7,128 nucleotides of DNA. Origin: UBA4744 sp035282865. Its GTDB lineage: Bacteria; Actinomycetota; Acidimicrobiia; Spongiisociales; UBA4744. Shown piece by piece: positions 1-6,745 of the stretch (position 1 is its first letter; each line of letters opens with the position of its first letter). Location: assembly GCA_035282865.1 (NCBI GenBank), contig DATEVB010000136.1, forward strand, positions 1-7,128, written 5' to 3'. The notes beneath the pieces were generated by a model, which was not told the origin of the DNA, made no database searches, and saw only the letters and a list, made by a program, of their open reading frames with translations. Made by a program: the position numbers and the translations under genes.

Positions 1-59
1 TGTTCGGACAGGGCACCTGACCGCCCCCACACCGCCGGACCCGCAGCTCTGGCGGGCAT

Positions 60-79
60 ATCGCCCACCTGGGGGCGAT
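60..79. repeat. Small inverted repeat upstream of the HAD-like gene
   Basis: ATCGCCC (60-66) and GGGCGAT (73-79) are perfect 7-bp arms around a 6-base loop. No T-run follows on either strand, so it is not a convincing intrinsic terminator. It lies about 40 bp upstream of the HAD-like start and could be an operator, or the end signal of an unseen upstream gene. Short GC-rich arms like these also arise by chance. No clear -35/-10 pair was recognised in positions 1-119. Confidence 0.25.
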
Positions 80-119
80 CGGATGAGTACGATCGGGCCG
101 ATGAAGGATAGGAGCCGAG

Positions 120-800
120 ATGCCCCCGACCATCGTCTTTGATGTCAACGAGACACTGCTCGACCTGAAAGGCTTGGACCCCGCCTTCCGGCGCCTGTTC
201 GGGGACGACACTGCCCGACCGGAGTGGTTCGGGCGGCTCCTCCAGTTAGCTCTCGTTGTCACCATCACCGACACTTACCGGGACTTCAGGACCCTGGCAG
301 GAGAGGCGCTCGACGTGGTGGCCGGCCAACGTCGGGTAGAACTGAACGATCGGGCCAGGTCATCGATACTCGAGGGAATCGCCCATCTCCCACCGCACCC
401 TGAGGTGTCCGCGGCATTGGATCGGCTCCGATCCGCCGGGGCACAATTGGCTGCTCTCACCAACTCGCCGCCGGCGACCGTCGAGGCGCAACTCACCAAC
501 GCAGGATTGATCGATCGTTTCGATCGCGTGATGTCGGTGGAATCGACCCGACGTTTCAAACCCCACCCGGCTCCCTACCAAATGGCCGCCGATGAGATCG
601 GCACAGAGCCTTCAAACCTTTGGATGGTGGCCGCCCACGATTGGGACGTCGCCGGCGCCATGGGTGTGGGGTTCCGCGGTGCGTTCATTGCCCGACCCGG
701 GCAGGGATATGCGTCCGGGTATCCGGCGCCGGATCTGGGCGGAGCGGACTTGACCGAGGTCGCCGGAGCTCTGATCGCCCGCCTCGGCCTAGAAAGGTGA
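120..800 (+). CDS. HAD-superfamily hydrolase, haloacid dehalogenase type II-like
   Basis: A 226-residue cytoplasmic protein with no signal peptide, the usual length for the L-2-haloacid dehalogenase branch of the HAD superfamily. Motif I is FDVNETLLD, with the expected nucleophile Asp8 and Thr12. The cap domain follows (about 18-95). Motif II is LTNS (113-116), motif III Lys is in FKPHPAPY (Lys148, Tyr153), and motif IV is AAHDWD ending at Asp176. Classical enzymes of this family hydrolyse 2-haloacids through an Asp ester. From memory of that family, motif IV is usually SSNxxD; here the Ser and Asn positions are Ala171 and His173, and the residue two after the nucleophile is Asn10. Dehalogenase activity is therefore not assured, and another small-phosphate or haloacid substrate is possible. 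The ATG is chosen because AGGAG (110-114) lies 5 bases upstream. The gene converges on the cox operon and overlaps its last gene tail-to-tail by 12 bp; no functional link to cox is evident. Confidence 0.85.
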   Translation: MPPTIVFDVNETLLDLKGLDPAFRRLFGDDTARPEWFGRLLQLALVVTITDTYRDFRTLAGEALDVVAGQRRVELNDRARSSILEGIAHLPPHPEVSAALDRLRSAGAQLAALTNSPPATVEAQLTNAGLIDRFDRVMSVESTRRFKPHPAPYQMAADEIGTEPSNLWMVAAHDWDVAGAMGVGFRGAFIARPGQGYASGYPAPDLGGADLTEVAGALIARLGLER

Positions 801-1970
801 GGCATGCGGTCTCGGACGCCGGTGACCGGGCACCGTTTCCAGGGTCCGGATCACCGCACGTAGATCGCGCAGATTCGCAGCCGGGAGGAAGTCATCTACA
901 TATGGCAAGGCGGCCTGCATTCCGCGCGTTTCCGGGGCGAATCCCGGCTGGCCGGCCAGCGGGTTGAGCCAGATCACTCGATGCACATTCCTACTGAGGA
1001 TCCCCATCTGGGTCCGCAACAGGTCGGGGTCACCACGGTCCCAGCCGTCGGAGATGACCAGGGCAATGGGCCCGCCCCGCACGACCCGGCGGCTCCACTC
1101 CCGGTTGAAGGTTTCCAGTGACTCACCGATCCTCGTGCCTCCGGACCAGTCGGTGACCGCAGCCGAGATTTGCGACAGGGCAATACGCGGGTCGCGGTAC
1201 CGCACCTGGCGGGTGATCCGGGTGAGGTGGGTGGCGAAAACGAATGCTTCGAGACGCCCCAACCGGCCCCGGGCGGCATGGATGAAATACAACAGCATCT
1301 CGACGTAACGTTCCATCGATCCTGAAACGTCGGCCATGACCAGCAGCGGGCGGCGACGGGAACGCGGCGCAGAGAAGGCCAGCGGGAGGAGATCCGCCTG
1401 GCTCCCGACCAGATTCCGCAGGGTGCGACGCAGATCGGGCCGCGCTCCGGTCCGGGCCGGTTCCCTCCGTCGACTGACCGTGTCGGCCGGCTGCCAGATC
1501 ATCCGGGCCATGATCCGCCGGATCTCTTCCAGTTCCTCAGCGGTCAGTTCGGTGAAGTCTGTGCGAGCCAGCCGCTCGGCATAGGACCCACCCATCTGTT
1601 CGGCGATCTTCTTTGGTTCAGCCGGTTCATCGGTCGCCTCCGTTGCGGCCGGCGCGATGACCCGCAAGGTGGGGTTCCGCCGCCAGGTTTGAAATTCGAT
1701 CGTGTCGAGCCGGAGGGGGCGCCGGGCTCGGCCGGACCCGAAGAACAGATCCCATGCTTCATCAAAGATCGGCTGATGGTCCGGCCGGGTGATGGTGACG
1801 GCCCGCAGAGCGTGATAGGCGTCTTCGGGTTGGTCGAGGCCGACGGTTAGAGCCGCTCTGAGCAGGTCGGCGGCGGTGTCGGAGGTCACCGGCAGTCCCC
1901 GCGTTCGGAGGTAGCGGGCGAAGTGGACGAGGTTGTCGGCGAACGGCTCAGTGGGTGGAGGGATGGTCAT
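789..1970 (-). CDS. coxE: VWA-domain CoxE-like maturation protein
   Basis: A 393-residue soluble protein of the CoxE-like VWA family, the partner of MoxR/CoxD ATPases. The N-terminal half (about 1-190) is helical and charged, with an acidic stretch ELTAEELEEIRR near 141-152. The C-terminal VWA domain (about 205-375) has an intact metal-ion-dependent adhesion site: DVSGS (Asp214, Ser216, Ser218), Thr279 in SGGTR, and Asp308 in ISDGWD. In Oligotropha, CoxE with CoxD is needed to complete the Mo-Cu active site of CO dehydrogenase. Here it presumably acts with the ATPase encoded just upstream to insert or activate the cofactor of CoxL; that role is inferred. The start codon overlaps the stop of the preceding ATPase gene as ATGA (1967-1970), so translation is probably coupled. 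It is the last gene of the operon, and its stop (TAG, 789-791) lies inside the end of the convergent HAD-like gene. The C-terminus is rich in Arg, Pro and His (RRPRPH). Confidence 0.92.
   Translation of the reverse strand: MTIPPPTEPFADNLVHFARYLRTRGLPVTSDTAADLLRAALTVGLDQPEDAYHALRAVTITRPDHQPIFDEAWDLFFGSGRARRPLRLDTIEFQTWRRNPTLRVIAPAATEATDEPAEPKKIAEQMGGSYAERLARTDFTELTAEELEEIRRIMARMIWQPADTVSRRREPARTGARPDLRRTLRNLVGSQADLLPLAFSAPRSRRRPLLVMADVSGSMERYVEMLLYFIHAARGRLGRLEAFVFATHLTRITRQVRYRDPRIALSQISAAVTDWSGGTRIGESLETFNREWSRRVVRGGPIALVISDGWDRGDPDLLRTQMGILSRNVHRVIWLNPLAGQPGFAPETRGMQAALPYVDDFLPAANLRDLRAVIRTLETVPGHRRPRPHASPF
820..838 (+). terminator. Weak candidate terminator hairpin after the HAD-like gene
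   Basis: CGGTG (820-824) pairs with CACCG (831-835) around a 6-base loop and is followed by only three T residues. It lies 20 bp after the HAD-like stop, inside the 3' end of the convergent VWA gene. The stem is short and the T-tract poor, so this is a weak call. The overlapping convergent ends leave no separate intergenic space for a normal bidirectional terminator. Confidence 0.18.
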
Positions 1971-2851
1971 CCGGCGTTGAGGACCGTCTCGATTCCGGTA
2001 GCCCGGACGCGTTCGATGTCTTCTTGGTATTTGAGGATGACGCCCAGCGTCGAGTCGGCGACCTCCGGTGAGAGACGGGTCGACCCGAGCACGGCGAGGG
2101 AGGCAGCCCAGTCGAGCGTCTCGGCGACGCCGGGCGGTTTGAACAGGTCCATGGCCCGGAGTCGTTCCATGGCGCGGGCCAGTTCGGCCGCCAGTTCAGC
2201 ACTGATGTCGGGGATCTTGCGATGCAGTATGGCCGTCTCTCGCTCGAAGGTCGGGTAATCGATCCAGTGGTAGATGCACCGGCGCTTGAGAGCATCGTGG
2301 ATCTCTCGGGTCCGGTTGGAGGTCACCACCACAACCGGAGACGTGACGGCCCGGATGGTGCCGATCTCGGGAATGGTCACCTGAAAGTCGGAGAGGAACT
2401 CGAGCAGATAGGCCTCGAACTCCTCGTCGGCCCGGTCGAGCTCGTCGATCAGCAAGACGGGACGCCGGCCGGTGGCGGCCGCCTCCACCGCCTGCAGCAG
2501 CGGGCGGGCAACCAGGTAGTCGCGGCTCATGATATCGGCCACGTCGGCCCGGGCCCCCTCGCCTTGCGCCTCGAGGAGCCGGATAGCCAACATCTGGCGG
2601 GCGTAGTCCCACTCGTAGAGAGCATGGTTGGCGTCGAGGCCCTCATAGCACTGGAGGCGGATGAGGGGTTCCTCGAGCACCGCCGCCAACACCTTGGCGA
2701 CTTCGGTCTTCCCGACGCCTGCCTCACCCTCGAGAAACAGGGGCCGTCCCAGCTCCAAAGCCAGGTGCACCGTCACCGCCAGGCTGCGATCGGCTATGTA
2801 GTCGCGAGAAGCGAAGGCTTCGCCGACCTGATCGACTGATGAAGGGATCAC
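1967..2851 (-). CDS. coxD: MoxR-family AAA+ ATPase, CoxD-like
   Basis: A 294-residue cytoplasmic AAA+ ATPase of the MoxR/CoxD type. Counted from the GTG at 2851: Walker A GEAGVGKT (42-49), the CoxD-like block RLQCYEGLD (about 65-73), Walker B LLIDELDRAD with Asp136 and Glu137, sensor 1 TSNR (177-180, Asn179), and arginines at 189-191 (KRR) as likely Arg-finger positions. In Oligotropha, CoxD is a chaperone-like ATPase for the Mo-Cu centre of CO dehydrogenase. Here it most likely remodels CoxL together with the VWA protein, whose start overlaps its stop. The start is uncertain. The frame is open to a TTG at 2881 that overlaps the coxM stop, but no Shine-Dalgarno precedes it. The GTG at 2851 gives the family-like N-terminus (M)IPSSVDQV and has AGGAGGG upstream, though 12 bases away and inside a palindrome. 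I therefore prefer GTG. No frameshift or missing motif is seen. Confidence 0.93.
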   Translation of the reverse strand: MIPSSVDQVGEAFASRDYIADRSLAVTVHLALELGRPLFLEGEAGVGKTEVAKVLAAVLEEPLIRLQCYEGLDANHALYEWDYARQMLAIRLLEAQGEGARADVADIMSRDYLVARPLLQAVEAAATGRRPVLLIDELDRADEEFEAYLLEFLSDFQVTIPEIGTIRAVTSPVVVVTSNRTREIHDALKRRCIYHWIDYPTFERETAILHRKIPDISAELAAELARAMERLRAMDLFKPPGVAETLDWAASLAVLGSTRLSPEVADSTLGVILKYQEDIERVRATGIETVLNAG

Positions 2852-2855
2852 GTTG

Positions 2856-2869
2856 GGAGGGTACCCTCC
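2856..2869 (-). promoter_or_regulatory. Perfect palindrome containing the coxD ribosome binding site
   Basis: GGAGGGTACCCTCC is a perfect 14-bp palindrome in the coxM-coxD junction. On the minus strand its first half is the only good Shine-Dalgarno (AGGAGGG, 2870-2864) for the GTG start at 2851. In mRNA, GGAGG could pair with CCTCC around a GTAC loop and hide the ribosome binding site. It begins 8 bases after the coxM stop codon, so a ribosome finishing coxM would be expected to cover and open it. The sequence shows the palindrome and its position; the regulatory role is inferred. Confidence 0.5.
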
Positions 2870-2877
2870 TATCAACC

Positions 2878-3735
2878 TCAACCGGCCGCCCGCACGGCTG
2901 CCACCGCCAGGGCTCGTTTGGCCAGAACACCTGCCAGGTGGACCCGGAATTCACCCGAGGCGTACAGGTCCCCGATCGGGTTGTCCAACGCCCCGTCCAC
3001 CGCCCCGGCGGCGGTTGTGAACGCCTCCGCAGATGGTGCCTGCCCGGCCAATCCGGAGACATCGACGGTGACCGGCTTGCCGGCCACTCCCCCGACGACC
3101 AGCCGCGCCCCGGTGATCGAACCGCCATCCAACATCACCAGGGCGGCCACGCCGACCACGGCGTAGCTCGAGGCCGGGTGGCGGTGCTTCAGGTAGGCGC
3201 CGCCGGTTCCGGCCGGCATTGAAGGGACGGTGACCGACGTGACCAGTTCACCCGGCTCGAGAGCCGTCGTGAAGATGTCTACGAAGAAGTCACCGGCCGC
3301 GATCTGCCTGGTCCCCCCCGCCGAGGCGGTGTTGACCGTTGCCCCCAATGCCACCAGCGCGGTTGGGTAGTCGGCGGCCGGGTCGGCGTGGGCGATACTG
3401 CCGCCGATGGTGCCGCGGGCCCGTACCTGTCCATCGCCGATTTGGCGTGCCGTCTCGGCCAGGAGCGGGCATTCGGCCACCACCACCCCGGAAGCGGCGA
3501 CCGCCTCATGGGTAGTGAGCGCACCGATCGTCAACCCTGCGCCGTTCTGCTCGATGGCCCCCATTCCCGGGATGCGGCTGATGTCGACCAGCGCCGTCGG
3601 GTTGCTCACCCGCAGCTTCATGGCCGGAAGGAGACTGTGACCGCCCGCCAGAGGACGAGCGCCCTCAACGCTGAGGAAGCTGAACGCCTCTTCGAGAGTG
3701 GCCGGTCGTTGATAGTCGAATGGTGCGGCAGCCAT
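2878..3735 (-). CDS. coxM: FAD-binding medium subunit of CO dehydrogenase-type molybdenum hydroxylase
   Basis: A 285-residue flavoprotein subunit, the normal length for CoxM. It binds FAD and passes electrons from the [2Fe-2S] subunit to the acceptor (quinone or another carrier). The two FAD-pyrophosphate motifs are present: AGGHSLLPAMKLR (30-42) and TIGGSIAHADPAAD (109-122). The C-terminal CoxM-type domain covers about 175-285. There is no signal peptide, so it acts on the cytoplasmic side. The reading frame continues upstream for about 99 codons, but that extension lies inside coxL and matches nothing. The ATG at 3735 is chosen because it shares one base with the coxL stop (TGATG) and has GGAGG 6 bases upstream. 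The product starts MAAAPFDYQRPATLEEA, as expected for the family. Lying after coxL (order S-L-M) is typical of form II clusters. The stop TGA is at 2878-2880. Confidence 0.95.
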   Translation of the reverse strand: MAAAPFDYQRPATLEEAFSFLSVEGARPLAGGHSLLPAMKLRVSNPTALVDISRIPGMGAIEQNGAGLTIGALTTHEAVAASGVVVAECPLLAETARQIGDGQVRARGTIGGSIAHADPAADYPTALVALGATVNTASAGGTRQIAAGDFFVDIFTTALEPGELVTSVTVPSMPAGTGGAYLKHRHPASSYAVVGVAALVMLDGGSITGARLVVGGVAGKPVTVDVSGLAGQAPSAEAFTTAAGAVDGALDNPIGDLYASGEFRVHLAGVLAKRALAVAAVRAAG

Positions 3736-6092
3736 CAGTGACCTCCCTCCGCATCGCGTATCGCTCGCCAGACTCGCTCCGGGGTCATCGGCATGTCGAT
3801 CGTCTTGACGCCCAACGGGACGAGTGCGTCCATCACGGCGTTGTAGACGGCCGGGGTCGAGGCGATCGTTCCCGTCTCTCCCACGCCTTTGACCCCGAGG
3901 GGATTGACCGGCGTCGGTGTCTCGGTCTTGCCAAGCTCGAACGGTGGGAACGATCCGGCCTTGGGGATGGCGTAATCCATCAGAGAACCGGTCACCAGGT
4001 TGCCGTTTTCGTCGTAGCCGGCTGCTTCCCACAGCGCTTGGCCGACACCCTGCACGATCCCTCCGTGGATCTGCCCTTCGACGATCATCGGATTGATGAT
4101 CGGACCGCAGTCGTCGACTGCCGCATACCGTTGCAGTTCGATCTCGCCGGTTTCCGGATCCACTTCAACCATGGCGATGTGCGTCCCGAAGGGGTAGACG
4201 AAGTTGGACGGGTTGAAGAAGGCCGAGGCCTCGAGCCCGGGCTCTACCCCTTCCGGCATGTCCCAGGCCGTGTTGGCTGCCAGGGCGATGTCCTGGATGG
4301 TCATCGACTGGTCCTTGGAACCCTTCACCGAGAACTTACCGTCGGCGAACTCGATGTCCTCCGTCGATGCTTCGAGGAGGTGGGCGGCGATCTTCACGCC
4401 TTTCTCTTTGATCTTGGCGATCGCTCCCATGATGGCCCCGCCGGCCACCGCCGTGGTGCGGCTCCCGTATGTCCCCCAGCCCATCGGGGTCAGGTCGGTG
4501 TCGCCGTAGATGATCTCGACATCGCCCACCGGCAGGCCGAGTTGATCCCCGACGATCTGCGCGAAGGTGGTGGCCTCGCCCTGACCGTGCGGACTCACGC
4601 CGACCATGACGTTGACTTTGCCGGACGGGTGGAATCGCACAATCGCGCTTTCCCACAACCCGCCGCCGAAGCCGACTGCCCCGGCCACTTCCGACGGCCC
4701 CAGTCCACAGATCTCGGTGTACGTGACGATTCCGATACCGACGTATCTGCCCTGCTGGCGGAGTTGCGCTTGCTTCTTCCGCAGCGCCGGGTAGTCGACC
4801 ATCTGCATGGCCAGGTCGAGGGCCGGTTCGTAGTTGCCGGTGTCGTAGACCAGGCCGGTGATCACCTCGTGTCCATCGGTGAACGGTGGGATGAGGTTCT
4901 TGCGTCGCAGCTCAGCGGGGTCCATCCCGATCTCGTGAGCGACGAGATCCATCATTCGTTCAACCATGAAGGTCGCTTCGGGGCGGCCGGCGCCGCGGTA
5001 AGCGTCGACCGGGGTGGTGTTGGTGAAGACGCCGTAGACGTCCTCGTGCACGGCCGGGAAGGTGTAGGCACCGGACAGCATGAGCCCGTGCAGGATGGTG
5101 GGCACGCCGGTGGCGGCCGTCGACAGGTAGGCGCCCAGGTTGGCCCATACTTTGGCTCTCAGACCAAGGATCACGCCGTCGGAGGTGGCGGCCATCTCCA
5201 CTTCCTGGTGGTGGTCGCGTCCGTGGCTGGTCGCCTGGAAGTTCTCGCTGCGACTCTCGTTCCACTTGACCGGCCGGCCGGTCTTCTGCGAGGCGAAGAT
5301 CACCATCGAGTCTTCCGGGTAATGCGGGATCTTGGACCCGAATCCGCCTCCAACGTCGGGGGCGATCACCCGGATCTTGTGTTCGGGGATGCCGGTGTCG
5401 AGCGACAGCAGGAAGCGGGCGATATGAGGGTTCTGACTGGTGACCCACAGTGTCAGTTCCTCCATGGCAACGTCCCAGCGGGCCAGGGCGGCCCGTGGTT
5501 CCATGGCCATCGGGATGAGCCGCTGGTTGACGATCGTGTCGGTGACCACCACATCCGCCGCGGCGAAGGCGGCATCGATATCGCCTCCGGCGACCGTCCA
5601 GTGGAAGCACAAGTTGTTGTCGACGTCATCGTGCAACTGCGGTGCCCCGTCGGCGGTTGCGCGGCGCCCTTCGGTGACCGCATCGAGAACGTCGTAGTCG
5701 ACGTCGACCGCATAGGTGGCGTCCCGGGCTTGCTGCTCCGTTTCGGCCACGACGATGGCCACCGCGTCGCCGACATAGCGGACGGTGTCGACCGCGACCG
5801 GCGGATGTTCCGGTGTCTTGGTGTCCGAGTCGGGAACCACCCACGCACATGGGATCCCGCCAAAGCCGGCGTCCCGCATCTCTTGCCCGGTGTAAACACC
5901 GATCACCCCGGGCAGGCCCGCCGCCCGGGCAGTGTCGATGGACAGGATCCGGGCGTGAGCGTACGGCGATCTGACGACCGCCATGTGCACCATGCCCGGT
6001 TGGTTGAGGTTGTTCGTGTAGCGGCCATTGCCGGTGATGAGACGGGCATCTTCGACCCGCTTGAGCGAAGCACCGAATGGTCGGTCGGTCAT
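3735..6092 (-). CDS. coxL: Molybdopterin catalytic large subunit, form II CoxL-like
   Basis: A 785-residue catalytic subunit of the xanthine oxidase/CO dehydrogenase family, full length. The N-terminal a/b-hammerhead domain (about 15-150) is followed by the molybdopterin-binding domains. Key motifs are PDVGGGFGSK (245-254), the active-site loop AYRGAGR (364-370), SPHGQGEATTFAQI (500-513), GWGTYGSRTTAVAGGA (538-553) and KGVGETG (735-741), with Glu739 as the likely catalytic base. Form I CO dehydrogenases have Cys in the loop (AYRCSFR) to hold Cu; here that position is Gly367. This is therefore a form II enzyme. It probably uses a mononuclear Mo centre to hydroxylate an aldehyde, an N-heterocycle or another carbon substrate, and CO oxidation is unproven. 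The ATG overlaps the coxS stop as ATGA (6089-6092), and GGAGGAGG lies 5 bases upstream. No twin-arginine or other signal is visible, so it is cytoplasmic. It assembles with CoxS and CoxM, probably as a dimer of heterotrimers. Confidence 0.95.
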   Translation of the reverse strand: MTDRPFGASLKRVEDARLITGNGRYTNNLNQPGMVHMAVVRSPYAHARILSIDTARAAGLPGVIGVYTGQEMRDAGFGGIPCAWVVPDSDTKTPEHPPVAVDTVRYVGDAVAIVVAETEQQARDATYAVDVDYDVLDAVTEGRRATADGAPQLHDDVDNNLCFHWTVAGGDIDAAFAAADVVVTDTIVNQRLIPMAMEPRAALARWDVAMEELTLWVTSQNPHIARFLLSLDTGIPEHKIRVIAPDVGGGFGSKIPHYPEDSMVIFASQKTGRPVKWNESRSENFQATSHGRDHHQEVEMAATSDGVILGLRAKVWANLGAYLSTAATGVPTILHGLMLSGAYTFPAVHEDVYGVFTNTTPVDAYRGAGRPEATFMVERMMDLVAHEIGMDPAELRRKNLIPPFTDGHEVITGLVYDTGNYEPALDLAMQMVDYPALRKKQAQLRQQGRYVGIGIVTYTEICGLGPSEVAGAVGFGGGLWESAIVRFHPSGKVNVMVGVSPHGQGEATTFAQIVGDQLGLPVGDVEIIYGDTDLTPMGWGTYGSRTTAVAGGAIMGAIAKIKEKGVKIAAHLLEASTEDIEFADGKFSVKGSKDQSMTIQDIALAANTAWDMPEGVEPGLEASAFFNPSNFVYPFGTHIAMVEVDPETGEIELQRYAAVDDCGPIINPMIVEGQIHGGIVQGVGQALWEAAGYDENGNLVTGSLMDYAIPKAGSFPPFELGKTETPTPVNPLGVKGVGETGTIASTPAVYNAVMDALVPLGVKTIDMPMTPERVWRAIRDAEGGH

Positions 6093-6565
6093 GATTGCCT
6101 CCTCCCCGCCATTTCACCGACCGCATGCTGAATCGAACGAACGATGTTCTCGTACCCCGTGCAGCGGCACAGGTTGCCTTCGAGCCCGTGGCGGATGCCA
6201 CGCTCCGAGAGGTCACCGCCGTCTTCGACCAGCTTGACGGCGGCCATGATCATGCCGGATGTGCAGAACCCGCACTGGAGGCCGTGCATCTGGCGGAACG
6301 CCTCCTGCATCGGATGCAGTCGGCCGTTGCCGGACAATCCCTCGATGGTTGTGACCGACGCATCGTCGGCCTGCACCGCCAGGATGGTGCAGGACTTCAC
6401 CGGCCGGCCGTTCACATGGACGGTACAGGCACCGCATTGGCTGGTGTCGCAGCCGATATTGGTGCCCTTCAGATCCAGCTCATCGCGCAGGTAATCGACG
6501 AGCAGCACGCGCGGTTCGACGTCGGATTCGTGTGTCGTACCGTTGACGGTAATGGTGACTCTCAA
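6089..6565 (-). CDS. coxS: [2Fe-2S] small subunit of CO dehydrogenase-type molybdenum hydroxylase
   Basis: A 158-residue iron-sulfur subunit of normal length, carrying electrons from the Mo centre in CoxL to FAD in CoxM. The N-terminal plant-ferredoxin-like domain binds one cluster through Cys39, Cys44, Cys47 (CDTSQCGAC) and Cys59. The C-terminal helical domain binds the second through Cys98 and Cys101 (CGFC) and Cys133 and Cys135 (CRC). All eight ligands are present. The start is a TTG at 6565: it gives the family-like N-terminus (M)RVTITVNGT, has GGAGG 8 bases upstream, and no in-frame ATG or GTG fits. This is the first gene of the operon. It overlaps coxL by 4 bases, so the two are probably translated in a coupled way. 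The 319 bp before it should hold the operon promoter. Confidence 0.96.
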   Translation of the reverse strand: MRVTITVNGTTHESDVEPRVLLVDYLRDELDLKGTNIGCDTSQCGACTVHVNGRPVKSCTILAVQADDASVTTIEGLSGNGRLHPMQEAFRQMHGLQCGFCTSGMIMAAVKLVEDGGDLSERGIRHGLEGNLCRCTGYENIVRSIQHAVGEMAGRRQS

Positions 6566-6573
6566 GACTCAAA

Positions 6574-6578
6574 CCTCC
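6574..6578 (-). promoter_or_regulatory. Ribosome binding site deciding the TTG start of coxS
   Basis: GGAGG on the minus strand lies in GAGGGAGGTTT, with 8 bases before the TTG at 6565. It is the only good Shine-Dalgarno in the region and fixes the rare TTG as the coxS start. A strong site paired with a weak start codon may set the level of the Fe-S subunit and, through ATGA coupling, of CoxL; that effect is inferred. Confidence 0.7.
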
Positions 6579-6618
6579 CTCTTCTCAAATGAGTCGGCTC
6601 GCCACGGAAGTTGGAGGA

Positions 6619-6628
6619 GCACGCGTGC
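6619..6628. repeat. 10-bp perfect palindrome GCACGCGTGC
   Basis: GCACGCGTGC is a perfect palindrome 54 bp upstream of the coxS start. It shares the core CACGCG with the two direct repeats further upstream (CACACGCGGTA). It could be a third, degenerate site for the same DNA-binding protein. Short GC palindromes are common in such genomes, so this is weak on its own. Confidence 0.3.
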
Positions 6629-6656
6629 GGCCCCCGGTATGCTCGGACTCGAGGGC

Positions 6657-6676
6657 CCGACCAGCGTTACGGTCGG
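6657..6676. repeat. Inverted repeat CCGACC/GGTCGG in the cox upstream region
   Basis: CCGACC (6657-6662) and GGTCGG (6671-6676) are perfect 6-bp arms around AGCGTTAC, centred about 100 bp upstream of coxS. The size suits a dimeric regulator site or a short 5'-leader hairpin. No known operator was recognised. Confidence 0.3.
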
Positions 6677-6687
6677 TGGGAATGCTG

Positions 6688-6698
6688 CACACGCGGTA
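6688..6698. repeat. Direct repeat CACACGCGGTA, copy 1
   Basis: This 11-bp sequence is repeated exactly at 6746-6756, 58 bp away measured start to start. The two copies flank the 32-bp palindrome, ending 6 bp before its left arm here. Possible roles are a repeated regulator site, or the trace of a duplication. No transposase or integrase is nearby. Confidence 0.55.
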
Positions 6699-6704
6699 AG
6701 CCGT

Positions 6705-6736
6705 TGCCATGCGACACCCTTGGGGGTCGAATGGCA
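6705..6736. repeat. 32-bp imperfect palindrome upstream of coxS
   Basis: Left arm TGCCATGCGACACCC (6705-6719) and right arm GGGGGTCGAATGGCA (6722-6736) match at 13 of 15 positions around a 2-base centre TT. The mismatches are 6716/6725 and 6711/6730. Neither strand has a T-run after it, so it is unlikely to be a terminator. Its centre is about 155 bp upstream of the coxS start, between the two copies of an 11-bp direct repeat. The best guesses are the operator of a dimeric regulator or a leader-RNA hairpin of the cox transcript. No named operator was recognised. Confidence 0.6.
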
Positions 6737-6745
6737 TTGAACCTA

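Noticed and set aside
1..20. Possible end of an upstream plus-strand gene (frame reading FGQGT then TGA at 18-20)
   Set aside because: Only five codons are visible, which is too little to support a coding call.
2222..2839. Plus-strand open frame of 205 codons opposite the MoxR gene
   Set aside because: It is the antisense shadow of a gene with intact Walker A and B motifs, and resembles no known protein.
3736..4032. N-terminal extension of the coxM frame by 99 codons
   Set aside because: The extension lies within coxL and reads as Arg-rich sequence unlike CoxM; the ATG at 3735 has a proper ribosome binding site and a family-like N-terminus.
3720..6131. Plus-strand open frame of about 803 codons spanning coxL
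   Set aside because: It lies opposite coxL, which has every expected motif, good ribosome binding sites and operon overlaps. Long antisense open frames are common in GC-rich DNA with strong third-position bias, and this one has no recognisable domain.
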